Part shown: in pieces, positions 25,136 through 34,436 of the stretch | Position numbering within the stretch: position 1 is the first letter of the stretch | How the letters are laid out: every line of letters begins with the position of its first letter | Origin: an uncultured Burkholderiales bacterium | GTDB lineage: Bacteria > Pseudomonadota > Gammaproteobacteria > Burkholderiales > Burkholderiaceae_C | Direction of reading: 5' to 3' | Length of the DNA stretch: 51,522 bases | Assembly (NCBI GenBank): GCA_903880855.1 | Contig: CAIRQX010000125.1 | Coordinates: 1-51,522 of the forward strand | The notes under the pieces: generated by a model | Databases searched by the model: none | Seen by the model: only the letters and a program-made list of their open reading frames with translations | Told to the model about the DNA's origin: nothing | Program-made: the position numbers and the translations under genes

Positions 25136-26505
25136 TGACGGATAGCGCGCTGCAGATTGAGTCGATGGACCTCGAAGCGCAAGGTGTTGCGCATCGGGAA
25201 GACGGAAAGGTTGTTTTTGTAGAGGGCGCGTTGCCATTTGAGACGGTTCGCGCCAATATTCATCGCAAGAAAAATAATTGGGAGCAAGGCTCTTTACTTG
25301 AAGTAGTACAAGAGTCCTCCCAACGTGTGCGCCCGGGATGTCCGCATTTTGGTTTGCATGCGGGTGCTTGTGGGGGTTGCAAAATGCAACATCTAGAAGC
25401 CAATGCGCAAGTGGCTGTCAAGCAGCGCGCCATGGAAGACAACCTCTGGCATTTGGGTAAGGTCAAGCCTGAAAATATTTTGCGTCCCATTTATGGACCC
25501 GCTTGGGGATATCGCTACCGTGCCCGCTTGTCGGTGCGCGACGTTCTCAAAAAAGGTACGGTGTTAGTGGGTTTTCATGAGCGTAAAAGTCGCTATGTGG
25601 CAGATATGCAGACTTGTCCGGTGCTACCACCGCACATAAATACATTGCTGATGCCTTTGAGGGCTTTGATTGAAAGCTTAGAAGCCCGTGCTACATGCCC
25701 TCAGATTGAACTGGCATGTGGCGACCATGTGACGGCCTTAGTTTTGCGTCATTTAGAGCCTCTGTCTGACGGCGATATTGATTTACTCAAGCTTTTCGCA
25801 ACGAAACACCATGTGCAGTGGTGGCTTCAATCCAAAGGTCCCGATACAGTTACTTTGTTAGATGGGCAATTTCAAGAACAACTTGCATATGAATTGCCAG
25901 AGTTTGGCGTGACGATGCCTTTTAGACCTACAGACTTCACGCAAGTCAATCCGCATATCAACCGCGTCTTGGTGACGCGTGCTTTACGTTTGCTCGACGC
26001 AAGAGCCGATGAACGCGTAATTGATTGGTTCTGTGGCTTAGGAAATTTCACCTTACCTATTGCCACCATGGCGGGCCAAGTGCTGGGTATTGAGGGTAGT
26101 GATGCCTTGATTGCCCGCGCACGTGACAACTTAGCGTGGAATCAATCACAACGTAAGACAACTTTCGCTCCAACACAATTTGCTGCGCGTAATTTGTTTG
26201 ATATGACGCCTGAGTTATTGGTGGCCGATGGCTCAGCTGATAAATGGCTAGTCGATCCGCCCCGCGAAGGCGCATTTGCATTAGCGCAAGCTTTGGCAGC
26301 CCTACATCAAGAACCAGATTTAAAGCAAGGGTGGAAGCCGCCTCGACGCATTGTGTATGTAAGTTGCAACCCTGCTACTTTGGCTCGTGATGCAGGTTTG
26401 TTAGTCAATGCTGCCGGATATACCTGCAGTGCTGCAGGTGCAGTCAATATGTTCCCGCATACGGCCCATGTGGAGAGCATGGCAGTTTTTGATTTATCAA
26501 CTTAA
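25135..26505 (+). CDS. rlmD: 23S rRNA (uracil-1939-C5)-methyltransferase
   Basis: A 456-residue RNA methyltransferase of the TrmA/RumA family. A TRAM-like N-terminal domain (about residues 1-60) is followed by iron-sulfur Cys residues in [18 protein letters not shown] and a fourth in MQTCPVL. The SAM domain shows [26 protein letters not shown], the catalytic-loop VDPPREGAF, and [13 protein letters not shown] with the nucleophilic Cys. ATG 25135 overlaps the nlpD stop by one base; a TTG three bases earlier is possible. It directly follows nlpD where many relatives carry rpoS. Confidence 0.95.
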   Translation: MTDSALQIESMDLEAQGVAHREDGKVVFVEGALPFETVRANIHRKKNNWEQGSLLEVVQESSQRVRPGCPHFGLHAGACGGCKMQHLEANAQVAVKQRAMEDNLWHLGKVKPENILRPIYGPAWGYRYRARLSVRDVLKKGTVLVGFHERKSRYVADMQTCPVLPPHINTLLMPLRALIESLEARATCPQIELACGDHVTALVLRHLEPLSDGDIDLLKLFATKHHVQWWLQSKGPDTVTLLDGQFQEQLAYELPEFGVTMPFRPTDFTQVNPHINRVLVTRALRLLDARADERVIDWFCGLGNFTLPIATMAGQVLGIEGSDALIARARDNLAWNQSQRKTTFAPTQFAARNLFDMTPELLVADGSADKWLVDPPREGAFALAQALAALHQEPDLKQGWKPPRRIVYVSCNPATLARDAGLLVNAAGYTCSAAGAVNMFPHTAHVESMAVFDLST

Positions 26506-26572
26506 GGCATTAAAAGTTGCTTTATGTTGTAGGCCTTTACCCCCATCAAATTGCAAAATTCTTAGATAAATA

Positions 26573-26597
26573 AAAAAGGGGCTCTAAGCCCCTTTTT
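26573..26597. terminator. Bidirectional terminator between rlmD and the BI-1 gene
   Basis: AAAAAGGGGC (26573-26582) pairs with GCCCCTTTTT (26588-26597) around TCTAA, giving a stem followed by T residues on both strands, between two convergent genes. Confidence 0.92.
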
Positions 26598-26618
26598 GTT
26601 TGTTAAAAAATAACTAAG

Positions 26619-27308
26619 TTATTCGCGTTCACCACCAAAGATACCCAACAAAGCCAACAAGCTTTGGAATACGTTGAGTATGTCAAGGTAAAGAGTGAGT
26701 GTGGCGCTGATGTAATTGGTTTCACCGCCGTCCATGATTTGCTTGAGGTCATACAACATGAAAGCGCTGAAGATGGCCATGGACAAGACTGAGATAACCA
26801 ACATGCCTGTCGATGAGCCTACGAAAATATTAATAATGCTGCCCACCATCAAAATAACGACGCCAACCATCAACCACTTGCCTAAGCCAGAGATGTCGCG
26901 TTTGATGACAGAAGACAGACTTGCCATTGCAAAAAAGACACCAGCAGTGCCGCCAAAAGCGGTCATTACCAACTCGGCGCCGTTTTTGAAACCTAAGACC
27001 ATAGCAATCATGCGCGAGAGCATGAGACCCATGAAGAAGGTGAAACCTAATAAAACATAAACCCCAGTGGAAGAATGTTTAGTCTTTTCAATGGCATAAA
27101 TGAAACCAAATGCCCCAGCGAGCATCAGAATAATGCCCAGGCCGCCAGACAAGGCGTAGCTGATACCAGAGGCCACTCCGACCCATGCACCTAAAACTGT
27201 TGGTAGCATGCTGACAGCAAGCAACCAATAGGTATTGCGTAAGACGCGGTTGCGGTCTTCGGACGATAAGACGTCGTAGTATTCGACTGATTGGATATGG
27301 TCGTTCAT
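26619..27308 (-). CDS. Bax inhibitor-1/YccA family membrane protein
   Basis: A 229-residue inner-membrane protein with about seven hydrophobic segments. ATG 27308 is chosen because AGGAG lies 8 bases upstream; a further upstream start would add 31 residues of non-family sequence. Conserved features include NTYWLLAVSMLPTVLGAW near the start, the GVYVLLGFTFFMGLMLS segment and the C-terminal SATLTLYLDILNVFQSLL with its Asp, typical of TMBIM/YccA proteins. In E. coli YccA modulates FtsH; other members act as Ca/H leak channels. Function here is by family only. Monocistronic, ended by the two-way terminator. Confidence 0.92.
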   Translation of the reverse strand: MNDHIQSVEYYDVLSSEDRNRVLRNTYWLLAVSMLPTVLGAWVGVASGISYALSGGLGIILMLAGAFGFIYAIEKTKHSSTGVYVLLGFTFFMGLMLSRMIAMVLGFKNGAELVMTAFGGTAGVFFAMASLSSVIKRDISGLGKWLMVGVVILMVGSIINIFVGSSTGMLVISVLSMAIFSAFMLYDLKQIMDGGETNYISATLTLYLDILNVFQSLLALLGIFGGERE

Positions 27309-27518
27309 GTCACGATCTCCTGTAAATACCTGCACATGCAGATTCACCCATTTTAGGGCAATTGGTTTTAAAAAGCTTGGTGTAAATCCTAGTTTTTGCA
27401 AGGGTTTACATGGGAATATGTGGGTATGCTTTGCCCTAAATCAATAGTTAGCATGTCTTTGCGTTTAAAAAATCCAAAGCAATGCGTTCTCAATAGTTTT
27501 CTTCAACATAGATTCGTT

Positions 27519-27926
27519 ATGAAAAACAAACCTTATTTAGAGTCTTCTGACATAAAAACTATTCTTGCAGCCGCAGAGGCAGAAGCAGTCAAAAATAACT
27601 GGGCCGTGGTGATTGCAGTGGTCGACGATGGTGGACATTTGTTGGGAATGCACCGAATGGATGGCGTTGCGACGATTTCTGCGCACATCGGACCAGCTAA
27701 GGCTACAACGGCCGCATTGGGCCGACGCGAAAGCAAGGTTTACGAAGACACCATCAACAATGGTCGTTATTCGTTTTTGAGTGCGCCCTACTTACAGGGC
27801 ATGCTCGAAGGTGGTGTGCCCATCATCAAAGACGGCCTATGTATTGGCGCAGTGGGTGTGAGTGGCGTGAAATCTAACGAAGACGCCCAGATTGCCAAAG
27901 CAGGTATTGCAGCTTTAGGGTTGTAA
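27519..27926 (+). CDS. GlcG/HbpS-family small protein
   Basis: A 135-residue cytoplasmic protein of the GlcG/HbpS (DUF336) family. Diagnostic segments are AVVDDGGHLLGMHRMDG, AKATTAALGRRES, and GGVPIIKDGLCIGAVGVSG. Some members bind haem or cob(I)alamin adenosyl compounds, and others lie in glycolate or glycerol operons; no such context is present here. ATG 27519 is chosen because upstream codons to 27396 give non-family sequence. A ribosome site is weak (no clear AGGAG). Convergent with ppsR. Confidence 0.87.
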   Translation: MKNKPYLESSDIKTILAAAEAEAVKNNWAVVIAVVDDGGHLLGMHRMDGVATISAHIGPAKATTAALGRRESKVYEDTINNGRYSFLSAPYLQGMLEGGVPIIKDGLCIGAVGVSGVKSNEDAQIAKAGIAALGL

Positions 27927-27941
27927 AGAACTGTTGACTGT

Positions 27942-28763
27942 TTAATAAGTCAATCGCTCTGGACTGATTTCTTGCAGAATAGTTGTGGCGATCTCTTCAA
28001 TGCTTTTGTGGGTGGTGGATAACCATCGAATGCCAGCGCGGCGCATCATGGATTCCGCTTCTGCCACTTCGTAACGGCAATTGGCAAGGTTGGCGTAGTT
28101 CGAGTTAGGCCGACGCTCGTTGCGAATTTCACTCAAACGATCGGGCTGGATCGTTAAACCAAATAGTTTCTTTTTGAATGGGGCCAATGCAGGGGGCAAC
28201 TGCTTGCGTTCAAAGTCGTCGGGTATGAGCGGGTAATTTGCTGCTTTCAACCCATGTTGCATGGCCAAATACAAGCTGGTCGGCGTTTTACCGCTGCGGC
28301 TGACGCCCACCAAGATCACATCGGACATTTCTAAGTCACTGTTGAGTTGGCCGTCGTCATGTGCCAGAGAAAAATTGATAGCTTCGATGCGGTCATGGTA
28401 TTCCTTGCTCTTACTGGCATCTGAAAAGCGACCGATGCGGTGGTTAGATTTGATACCCAGTTCGGCTTCTAGCGGGTTCACAAAGGTGCCAAACATATCG
28501 AGCATCATGCCTTTGCTACCGTCGAGAATGACTTTGAGTACATCTTCATCCACCAAGGTAGTGAACACAATGGGCTTGCGTCCCTCTATCTCAGCGGTGT
28601 GGTTGATTTGGCGAACCGCTTGGTGCGCTTTGTCGACCGAGTCGACAAATGGCAAGCGTACATGCCTGAACTTGAGTTCAAACTGCGCCAAGATGGCGTT
28701 ACCAAAGGTTTCAGCAGTAATACCCGTGCCGTCAGAGATAAAAAATACGGTTGGGTTTGGCAT
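27942..28763 (-). CDS. ppsR: PEP synthase regulatory protein (kinase/pyrophosphorylase)
   Basis: A 273-residue DUF299 bifunctional ADP-dependent kinase/Pi-dependent pyrophosphorylase that inactivates and reactivates PpsA by threonine phosphorylation. [16 protein letters not shown] opens the protein; the P-loop is [16 protein letters not shown], preceded by [22 protein letters not shown] is the conserved C-terminal motif. It is divergent from ppsA, its substrate, across 147 bp, a common arrangement. Confidence 0.96.
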   Translation of the reverse strand: MPNPTVFFISDGTGITAETFGNAILAQFELKFRHVRLPFVDSVDKAHQAVRQINHTAEIEGRKPIVFTTLVDEDVLKVILDGSKGMMLDMFGTFVNPLEAELGIKSNHRIGRFSDASKSKEYHDRIEAINFSLAHDDGQLNSDLEMSDVILVGVSRSGKTPTSLYLAMQHGLKAANYPLIPDDFERKQLPPALAPFKKKLFGLTIQPDRLSEIRNERRPNSNYANLANCRYEVAEAESMMRRAGIRWLSTTHKSIEEIATTILQEISPERLTY

Positions 28764-28910
28764 GGTTGTTGGTTTCCTAAAAAACAGGGTTGGCTAACTA
28801 CAATGCCCAGATTATCCGAATTTCGCCATGCAGATAAGCCCCACACGCATAAAAGTACAAAGTAGCGCTCGCTGCATGGCCTCGCACGTTTTAACTTTTG
28901 GAGCTCTCCC

Positions 28911-31301
28911 ATGTCAGCACTTTTTTCTGCGACCGCCCTGGTCGTTCCGTTTGAAAACCTGAGGATGACCGATGTCGAGTCGGTGGGCGGCAAAAATGCC
29001 AGCCTCGGCGAGATGATTTCCCAACTTCCCTCCGGCGTTCGTGTACCGACGGGTTTTGCCACCACAGCGCACGCATTCCGTGCTTTTTTACAGCACGATG
29101 GATTGACCGACAAAATCAATGCAAAGCTCACTGCTTTAGATACTGAGGATGTGCGCGCTTTGGCCCAGGTTGGTGCTGAAATTCGCGGCTTGGTCTTGGC
29201 CCAACCTTATCCAGCAGATTTAGAGAAATCCATTCGCGAAGCATTCGCCACACTTAGTGCTGGCGATGCGCAGGCGTCTTTTGCGGTGCGTTCATCTGCT
29301 ACCGCTGAAGATTTACCCGACGCTTCTTTTGCAGGGCAGCAAGAAACTTTCTTAAATGTGGTCGGCATTGAAGAAGTGCTGCACAAGATGAAAGAAGTCT
29401 TTGCATCGCTCTACAACGACCGCGCTATCAGTTACCGCGTGCACAAAGGCTTTGCCCACGCCGATGTGGCTTTGTCCGCAGGCGTGCAACGCATGGTGCG
29501 CTCTGACTTAGGCGCGGCCGGCGTGATGTTCACTATCGACACAGAATCAGGTTTTGAAGATGTGGTGTTCATCACATCAAGCTACGGATTGGGCGAGACT
29601 GTGGTGCAAGGCGCAGTCAACCCAGACGAGTTTTATGTGCATAAGCCAATGCTCAAGGCGGGTAAGCGCGCGGTGATCCGACGCAATCTGGGATCTAAGT
29701 TGATTCAAATGGAGTTTTCTTCGCCTGAAGAAAAAAAAGCCAGCGGGCATTTGGTCAAAACCACCGATGTACCCACCGAGTTGCGTAACCGTTATTCATT
29801 GACAGACGCTGAAGTGGAGCAACTCGCCCAATATGCATTGGTCATCGAACAGCACTACGGCCGACCCATGGATATTGAATGGGGCAAAGACGGTAACGAC
29901 GGTTTGCTGTACATCTTGCAAGCTCGCCCCGAGACGGTCAAGAGTCAGCAAAAAGGCCAATCGGAACTGCGCTACAAACTTAAAGGGCACGGCACGGTGC
30001 TTGCACATGGCCGTGCAATTGGGCAAAAAATCGGAACTGGTCCCGTGCGCTTGGTGCACAACATCAGTGAAATGGACAAAGTGCAACCAGGCGACGTGTT
30101 GGTCACTGACATGACGGATCCCAATTGGGAGCCCGTGATGAAGCGCGCGAGTGCGATCGTCACTAATCGAGGAGGACGCACCTGCCACGCGGCCATCATT
30201 GCGCGCGAATTAGGCATTCCAGCCGTAGTAGGTTGTGGCGATGCCACTGAGCATCTCAAAGAAGGTACCTTGGTCACGGTGAGTTGTGCAGAAGGTGACA
30301 CCGGACATATTTATGACGGTTTACTTGAGACTGAGGTAACAGAAGTAGAGCGCGGAACCATGCCGCAGATCAAAACCAAGATCATGATGAACGTGGGCAA
30401 TCCGCAGTTGTCATTCGATTTTTGCCAGTTGCCTAACGACGGCGTAGGCTTGGCGCGATTGGAGTTCATCATCAACAACAACATTGGTGTGCACCCCAAG
30501 GCGATTCTGGATTACCCCAATGTGGATGCCGATTTAAAGAAGGCTGTCGAATCTGTGGCGCGTGGTCATGCTTCGCCACGCGCTTTCTATGTCGACAAAG
30601 TGGCTGAAGGCGTGGCCACTATCGCTGCGGCCTTTTGGCCTAAACCGGTGATCGTGCGTTTGTCGGATTTCAAGTCCAACGAATACCGCAAACTCATTGG
30701 CGGCAGCCGCTACGAGCCTGAAGAAGAAAATCCCATGTTGGGCTTCAGGGGTGCTGCGCGTTACATCAGTGAAGATTTTCGGGAAGCTTTTGCTATGGAG
30801 TGCGAAGCCATGCGACGAGTTCGCACAGACATGGGCTTGACCAATGTGCAGGTGATGGTGCCATTTGTGCGCACCTTGAAGCAGGCAGAGCGCGTCACCC
30901 AACTGTTGTCACAGCACGGACTCCAACGCGGAGAGAACGAACTCAAGATCATCATGATGTGTGAAGTGCCCAGCAATGCGATTTTGGCCAACGAGTTCTT
31001 GCAGTTCTTTGACGGCTTTTCCATTGGATCTAACGACTTGACCCAGCTCACGCTCGGTCTAGACCGTGATTCAGGCTTAGAGCTGCTGGCTGCCGACTTT
31101 GACGAACGCGACCCTGCTGTCAAAGTACTGCTGAAACAAGCGATTGCCGCCTGCAAGGCCCAGGGCAAATACGTCGGAATTTGCGGCCAAGGCCCCAGCG
31201 ACCACCCCGATTTTGCCCACTGGTTGGCCGACGAGGGCATCAACTCCATCTCGCTCAACCCTGACAGCGTGATCGAAACCTGGAAAATGTTAGCCAAATA
31301 G
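28911..31301 (+). CDS. ppsA: Phosphoenolpyruvate synthase
   Basis: A 796-residue enzyme converting pyruvate and ATP to PEP, AMP and phosphate for gluconeogenesis. The N-terminal ATP-grasp domain has [14 protein letters not shown] and [20 protein letters not shown]. The swivelling phosphohistidine domain has [14 protein letters not shown] with His426. The C-terminal PEP domain has [21 protein letters not shown] and [19 protein letters not shown], and ends near [11 protein letters not shown]. Normal length. GGAG lies upstream of ATG. Regulated post-translationally by the divergent PpsR. Together with aceA at the window end it fits growth on acetate or organic acids. Confidence 0.97.
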   Translation: MSALFSATALVVPFENLRMTDVESVGGKNASLGEMISQLPSGVRVPTGFATTAHAFRAFLQHDGLTDKINAKLTALDTEDVRALAQVGAEIRGLVLAQPYPADLEKSIREAFATLSAGDAQASFAVRSSATAEDLPDASFAGQQETFLNVVGIEEVLHKMKEVFASLYNDRAISYRVHKGFAHADVALSAGVQRMVRSDLGAAGVMFTIDTESGFEDVVFITSSYGLGETVVQGAVNPDEFYVHKPMLKAGKRAVIRRNLGSKLIQMEFSSPEEKKASGHLVKTTDVPTELRNRYSLTDAEVEQLAQYALVIEQHYGRPMDIEWGKDGNDGLLYILQARPETVKSQQKGQSELRYKLKGHGTVLAHGRAIGQKIGTGPVRLVHNISEMDKVQPGDVLVTDMTDPNWEPVMKRASAIVTNRGGRTCHAAIIARELGIPAVVGCGDATEHLKEGTLVTVSCAEGDTGHIYDGLLETEVTEVERGTMPQIKTKIMMNVGNPQLSFDFCQLPNDGVGLARLEFIINNNIGVHPKAILDYPNVDADLKKAVESVARGHASPRAFYVDKVAEGVATIAAAFWPKPVIVRLSDFKSNEYRKLIGGSRYEPEEENPMLGFRGAARYISEDFREAFAMECEAMRRVRTDMGLTNVQVMVPFVRTLKQAERVTQLLSQHGLQRGENELKIIMMCEVPSNAILANEFLQFFDGFSIGSNDLTQLTLGLDRDSGLELLAADFDERDPAVKVLLKQAIAACKAQGKYVGICGQGPSDHPDFAHWLADEGINSISLNPDSVIETWKMLAK

Positions 31302-31309
31302 ACTACAAT
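31281..31309 (+). promoter_or_regulatory. Possible sigma-70 promoter for rpsF operon
   Basis: TACAAT at 31304-31309, with TGGAAA at 31281-31286 as a weak -35 (17-bp spacer), starts inside the last codons of ppsA. This would give a leader of about 60 bases to rpsF, which could also host ribosomal-protein autoregulation. Confidence 0.4.
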
Positions 31310-31375
31310 CGAGGGCTTTCCACCTTGCTGCATTGCGACAGACGCCGCGAGCAGCTCCATCCATAAGGAGTGTCT

Positions 31376-31741
31376 ATGCGTCATTACGAAATCATTTTGT
31401 TGATCCATCCGGATCAAAGCGAGCAGGTTCCCGCCATGCTCGAGCGTTACAAAGGCATGATCACCGCTGGTGGTGGTGCCATTCACCGTGTTGAAGATTG
31501 GGGCCGCCGTCAGCTGTCCTACATGATCAACAAGTTGGCCAAAGCCCACTACATCTGCCTGAATATTGAAGCCAACCAAGACGTCATGACGGAGTTGGAA
31601 CACGCTTTCAAGTTCAACGATGCTGTCTTGCGTCACCTCACTGTTTTGCGTAAAAAAGCAGATACCGGTCCATCTTCGATGATGAAAACCGTGGAGCGCG
31701 AGGAAGCCCGCAAATCACAACAGGCTGAGTACTCGGCTTAA
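31376..31741 (+). CDS. rpsF: 30S ribosomal protein S6
   Basis: A 121-residue small-subunit protein that pairs with S18 on 16S r[23 protein letters not shown] and the [18 protein letters not shown] segment are the S6 signature. ATG 31376 follows AAGGAG by 5 bases; an in-frame GTG at 31370 overlaps that site and is rejected. It heads the conserved rpsF-priB-rpsR-rplI cluster. Confidence 0.97.
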   Translation: MRHYEIILLIHPDQSEQVPAMLERYKGMITAGGGAIHRVEDWGRRQLSYMINKLAKAHYICLNIEANQDVMTELEHAFKFNDAVLRHLTVLRKKADTGPSSMMKTVEREEARKSQQAEYSA

Positions 31742-31761
31742 CCCTGCAGTTATTGCGAGGT

Positions 31762-32052
31762 GTGAACCAACTGGTTTTGAGTGCTTGCATCGTAGAGGCT
31801 TCGGCCATGCGATACACCCCCGCCGGATTGCCCGCCCTTGATATGCGACTCGAACACGGGTCTGACGTACAAGAAGCTGGACAAACTAGGCAAGCCAAAG
31901 CAAATCTCAAAGCAGTGGCCCTAGGCAGGGTGGCTGAGCGATTGGTTCAGCAACCCTTGGGTCAAGAGTTCAGGTTCACCGGATTCATATCCTCACCGCG
32001 CAACAGCAAACAGATTGTTTTTCATATTCAAGATTTTCAGAACATTTCATAG
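31762..32052 (+). CDS. priB: Primosomal replication protein N (PriB)
   Basis: A 96-residue OB-fold single-stranded-DNA-binding protein that helps restart stalled replication forks with Pri[32 protein letters not shown] matches (in parts) the PriB N-terminal pattern, and [20 protein letters not shown] is the C-terminal strand pair. The start is uncertain: GTG 31762 fits the family N-terminus (VNQLVLSA), while TTG 31753 is 9 bases upstream; neither has an ideal ribosome site. The position between rpsF and rpsR is the conserved one. Confidence 0.9.
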   Translation: MNQLVLSACIVEASAMRYTPAGLPALDMRLEHGSDVQEAGQTRQAKANLKAVALGRVAERLVQQPLGQEFRFTGFISSPRNSKQIVFHIQDFQNIS

Positions 32053-32063
32053 GATGCCCGATC

Positions 32064-32345
32064 ATGGCCACATTTAAGAAATTCAACAAAGACAAGCGCC
32101 CTAAGCGCAATACCCAATCGCTGTTGTTCAAGCGCAAGCGTTTTTGCCGCTTCACTGTCACTGGCGTAGAAGAAATCGACTACAAAGATGTAGACACCTT
32201 GCGTGACTTCATCGCTGAAAACGGCAAGATCATTCCTGCCCGTTTGACCGGCACCCGCGCGATTTACCAGCGCCAACTCAACACCGCCATCAAGCGCGCA
32301 CGCTTCTTGGCCTTGGTCCCGTACAGCGACCAGCACAAGATCTAA
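32064..32345 (+). CDS. rpsR: 30S ribosomal protein S18
   Basis: A 93-residue basic protein binding 16S rRNA together with S6. Conserved features are RKRFCRFT near residue 26, [25 protein letters not shown] (in parts) and the basic [19 protein letters not shown] tail. Twelve bases before rplI, in the standard cluster order. Confidence 0.97.
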   Translation: MATFKKFNKDKRPKRNTQSLLFKRKRFCRFTVTGVEEIDYKDVDTLRDFIAENGKIIPARLTGTRAIYQRQLNTAIKRARFLALVPYSDQHKI

Positions 32346-32357
32346 GGAGTTACGACT

Positions 32358-32810
32358 ATGCAAATCATTCTGCTCGACAAGGTCGTTAACCTTGGAAACC
32401 TTGGCGAAGTCGTCAAAGTTAAAGACGGCTACGCTCGTAACTTCTTGATTCCTTCAGGCCGCGCACGTCGCGCCACTGAGTCGGCCATCAAAGAATTCGA
32501 AGTGCGCCGCGCTGACCTAGAAAAAGCTGCCGCTGCCAAATTGGCTGCTGCGCAAGCCCAAGGCGACAAGCTTGGTGGTACCGCCATCAAGCTCAGCCAA
32601 AAAGCGGGTGTGGACGGTCGCCTGTTCGGTTCAGTTACCAACTTCGACATTGCCGAAGAGTTGACCAAAAACGGCTACGAAGTGGCCAAGTCACAAATCC
32701 GTATGCCTACAGGCCCTATCAAATTGGTAGGCGACAGCACGGTGAGTGTGGCTTTGCACACTGACGTGGTAGTGGAAATCACTGTATCTGTCTATGGCGA
32801 GACCGCTTAA
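32358..32810 (+). CDS. rplI: 50S ribosomal protein L9
   Basis: A 150-residue large-subunit protein. The N-terminal 23S-binding domain ([17 protein letters not shown], then [18 protein letters not shown]) is followed by the long connecting helix ([20 protein letters not shown]) and the C-terminal domain with [24 protein letters not shown] precedes the ATG. A strong terminator follows, so dnaB has its own promoter. Confidence 0.97.
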   Translation: MQIILLDKVVNLGNLGEVVKVKDGYARNFLIPSGRARRATESAIKEFEVRRADLEKAAAAKLAAAQAQGDKLGGTAIKLSQKAGVDGRLFGSVTNFDIAEELTKNGYEVAKSQIRMPTGPIKLVGDSTVSVALHTDVVVEITVSVYGETA

Positions 32811-32882
32811 AAAAAGCTAAAGCACTAGCTGTTTAATGCGAATGCATTAATCCAAACGGATTAAGCTAATTCAGCAGACTGG

Positions 32883-32910
32883 AAAGCCGCTCTTTTGAGC
32901 GGCTTTTCTT
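32883..32910 (+). terminator. Rho-independent terminator after rplI
   Basis: AAAGCCGCTC (32883-32892) pairs perfectly with GAGCGGCTTT (32897-32906) around TTTT and continues into T-rich sequence. Confidence 0.92.
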
Positions 32911-32935
32911 TTGATATCCCCAACAAACGCACTGC

Positions 32936-32956
32936 TTATCCACAGCTTTATCCTCA
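32936..32956 (+). promoter_or_regulatory. Two DnaA-box-like sites upstream of dnaB
   Basis: TTATCCACA at 32936-32944 is a perfect consensus DnaA box. TTATCCTCA at 32948-32956, same orientation with start points 12 bp apart, differs by one base. They lie 48-68 bp before the dnaB ATG, just after the rplI terminator, where the dnaB promoter must be. Confidence 0.5.
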
Positions 32957-33003
32957 GGTTTTGAGCTTGTCAGGGCTTAGGATGTACGTTTTACGAAAAC
33001 ACC

Positions 33004-34416
33004 ATGTCAGCCGTTCTATCCAACTTTGACGAAGGCTTTTCAGCCGACCAGCAAATTGCGCAACTGCGCATACCACCGCATTCGATGGAGGCGGAGTCGA
33101 GTGTCTTGGGGGGCTTATTACTTGATAACAAGTCATGGGAGCAGGTCGCTGACTTGCTTTCTGAGGGCGTGTTTTATCGCTACGAACATCGGCAAGTGTA
33201 TTTAGCGATTCAAGCACTCGTCAACGCCTCTCGGCCTGCGGATGTCATCACCGTTTACGAACATTTGCAGTCCATTGGCAAAGCAGAAGAAGTCGGTGGC
33301 CTAGGGTATTTGAATTCGCTGGCGCAATATGTTCCGAGCGCAAGCAATATCCGTCGCTATGCAGAAATCGTGCGCGAACGCTCCATCTTGCGCAAACTCG
33401 TCACTGCCAGTGACGAGATAGCGACCAACGCTTTCAATACACAAGGCAAACCTGTCCCGCAAATCTTGGACGAGGCAGAGCAAAAAATCTTCCAAATCGG
33501 CGAAGAAGGTTCTCGCTTGAAGCAGGGCTTTCAAAGCATGGACCAATTGGCCGTGATTTTGTTGGACCGCGTTAATCAGATGGCGGATAGCCCCAACGAC
33601 ATCACTGGCGTGCCTTCAGGCTTTGTTGACTTTGACAAAATGACCTCTGGCATGCAGGCGGGCGACTTGATCGTGCTGGCCGCACGTCCTTCTATGGGTA
33701 AAACAGCGTTGGCCATCAATATTGCTGAGCATGTTGCTTTGAACGAAGGTCTTCCAGTTGCAGTGTTCTCTATGGAAATGGGCGCATCGCAATTGGCGAT
33801 TCGTATCGTTGGCTCTATCGGACGTATTGACCAGCAGCGCTTACGCACAGGGAAATTGAACCAAGAAGAATGGCCACGGTTAACAGAGGCTATGGAGAAG
33901 TTGCGCAATGTGTCGCTGCATATCGATGAGACGCCAAGTCTCACACCGATGGAGCTTCGCGCGAATGCGCGCCGACTTGCGCGTACTTGTGGCAAATTAG
34001 GTTTGATCGTCGTCGACTATTTGCAGTTGATGAGCGGTAACACCAGCAGCAGTAACGGAGACAACCGTGCGACAGAGATTGGTGAAATTTCGCGTGGATT
34101 AAAAATGTTGGCGAAAGAGTTGCAGTGTCCTGTGATTGCACTTTCTCAACTAAACCGCAGCGTCGAGACGCGCACCGACAAGCGCCCCATGATGAGTGAT
34201 TTGCGCGAATCTGGCGCAATCGAACAAGACGCGGACGTCATCATGTTCATTTACCGTGATGACTACTACAACAAAGACTCCAAAGAACCTGGCGTGGCCG
34301 AGATCATCATCGGCAAACACCGCAACGGCCCGACGGGTACAGTGAAACTGGCTTTCCTAAAACCGATCACCCGCTTCGAGAGCTTGGCAAGCGGCTACAG
34401 CAACGGCGATTATTAA
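33004..34416 (+). CDS. dnaB: Replicative DNA helicase
   Basis: A 470-residue hexameric helicase unwinding DNA at the replication fork. The N-terminal primase-interaction domain starts LRIPPHSMEAESSVLGGLLL. The RecA-like domain has Walker A ARPSMGKTALA with Lys233, LIVVDYLQLMSG (Walker B), QLNRSVETRTDKRPMMSDLRESG (in parts) and IGKHRNGPTG with the arginine-finger region. Normal length with no intein. It ends 20 bp from the convergent PhoH gene. Confidence 0.97.
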   Translation: MSAVLSNFDEGFSADQQIAQLRIPPHSMEAESSVLGGLLLDNKSWEQVADLLSEGVFYRYEHRQVYLAIQALVNASRPADVITVYEHLQSIGKAEEVGGLGYLNSLAQYVPSASNIRRYAEIVRERSILRKLVTASDEIATNAFNTQGKPVPQILDEAEQKIFQIGEEGSRLKQGFQSMDQLAVILLDRVNQMADSPNDITGVPSGFVDFDKMTSGMQAGDLIVLAARPSMGKTALAINIAEHVALNEGLPVAVFSMEMGASQLAIRIVGSIGRIDQQRLRTGKLNQEEWPRLTEAMEKLRNVSLHIDETPSLTPMELRANARRLARTCGKLGLIVVDYLQLMSGNTSSSNGDNRATEIGEISRGLKMLAKELQCPVIALSQLNRSVETRTDKRPMMSDLRESGAIEQDADVIMFIYRDDYYNKDSKEPGVAEIIIGKHRNGPTGTVKLAFLKPITRFESLASGYSNGDY

Positions 34417-34436
34417 ATTTTCGTAGGCGAGTAAAT

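Noticed and set aside
28586-29131. 181-codon minus-strand frame over ppsR/ppsA start
   Set aside because: Overlaps two well-supported genes and has no domain features.
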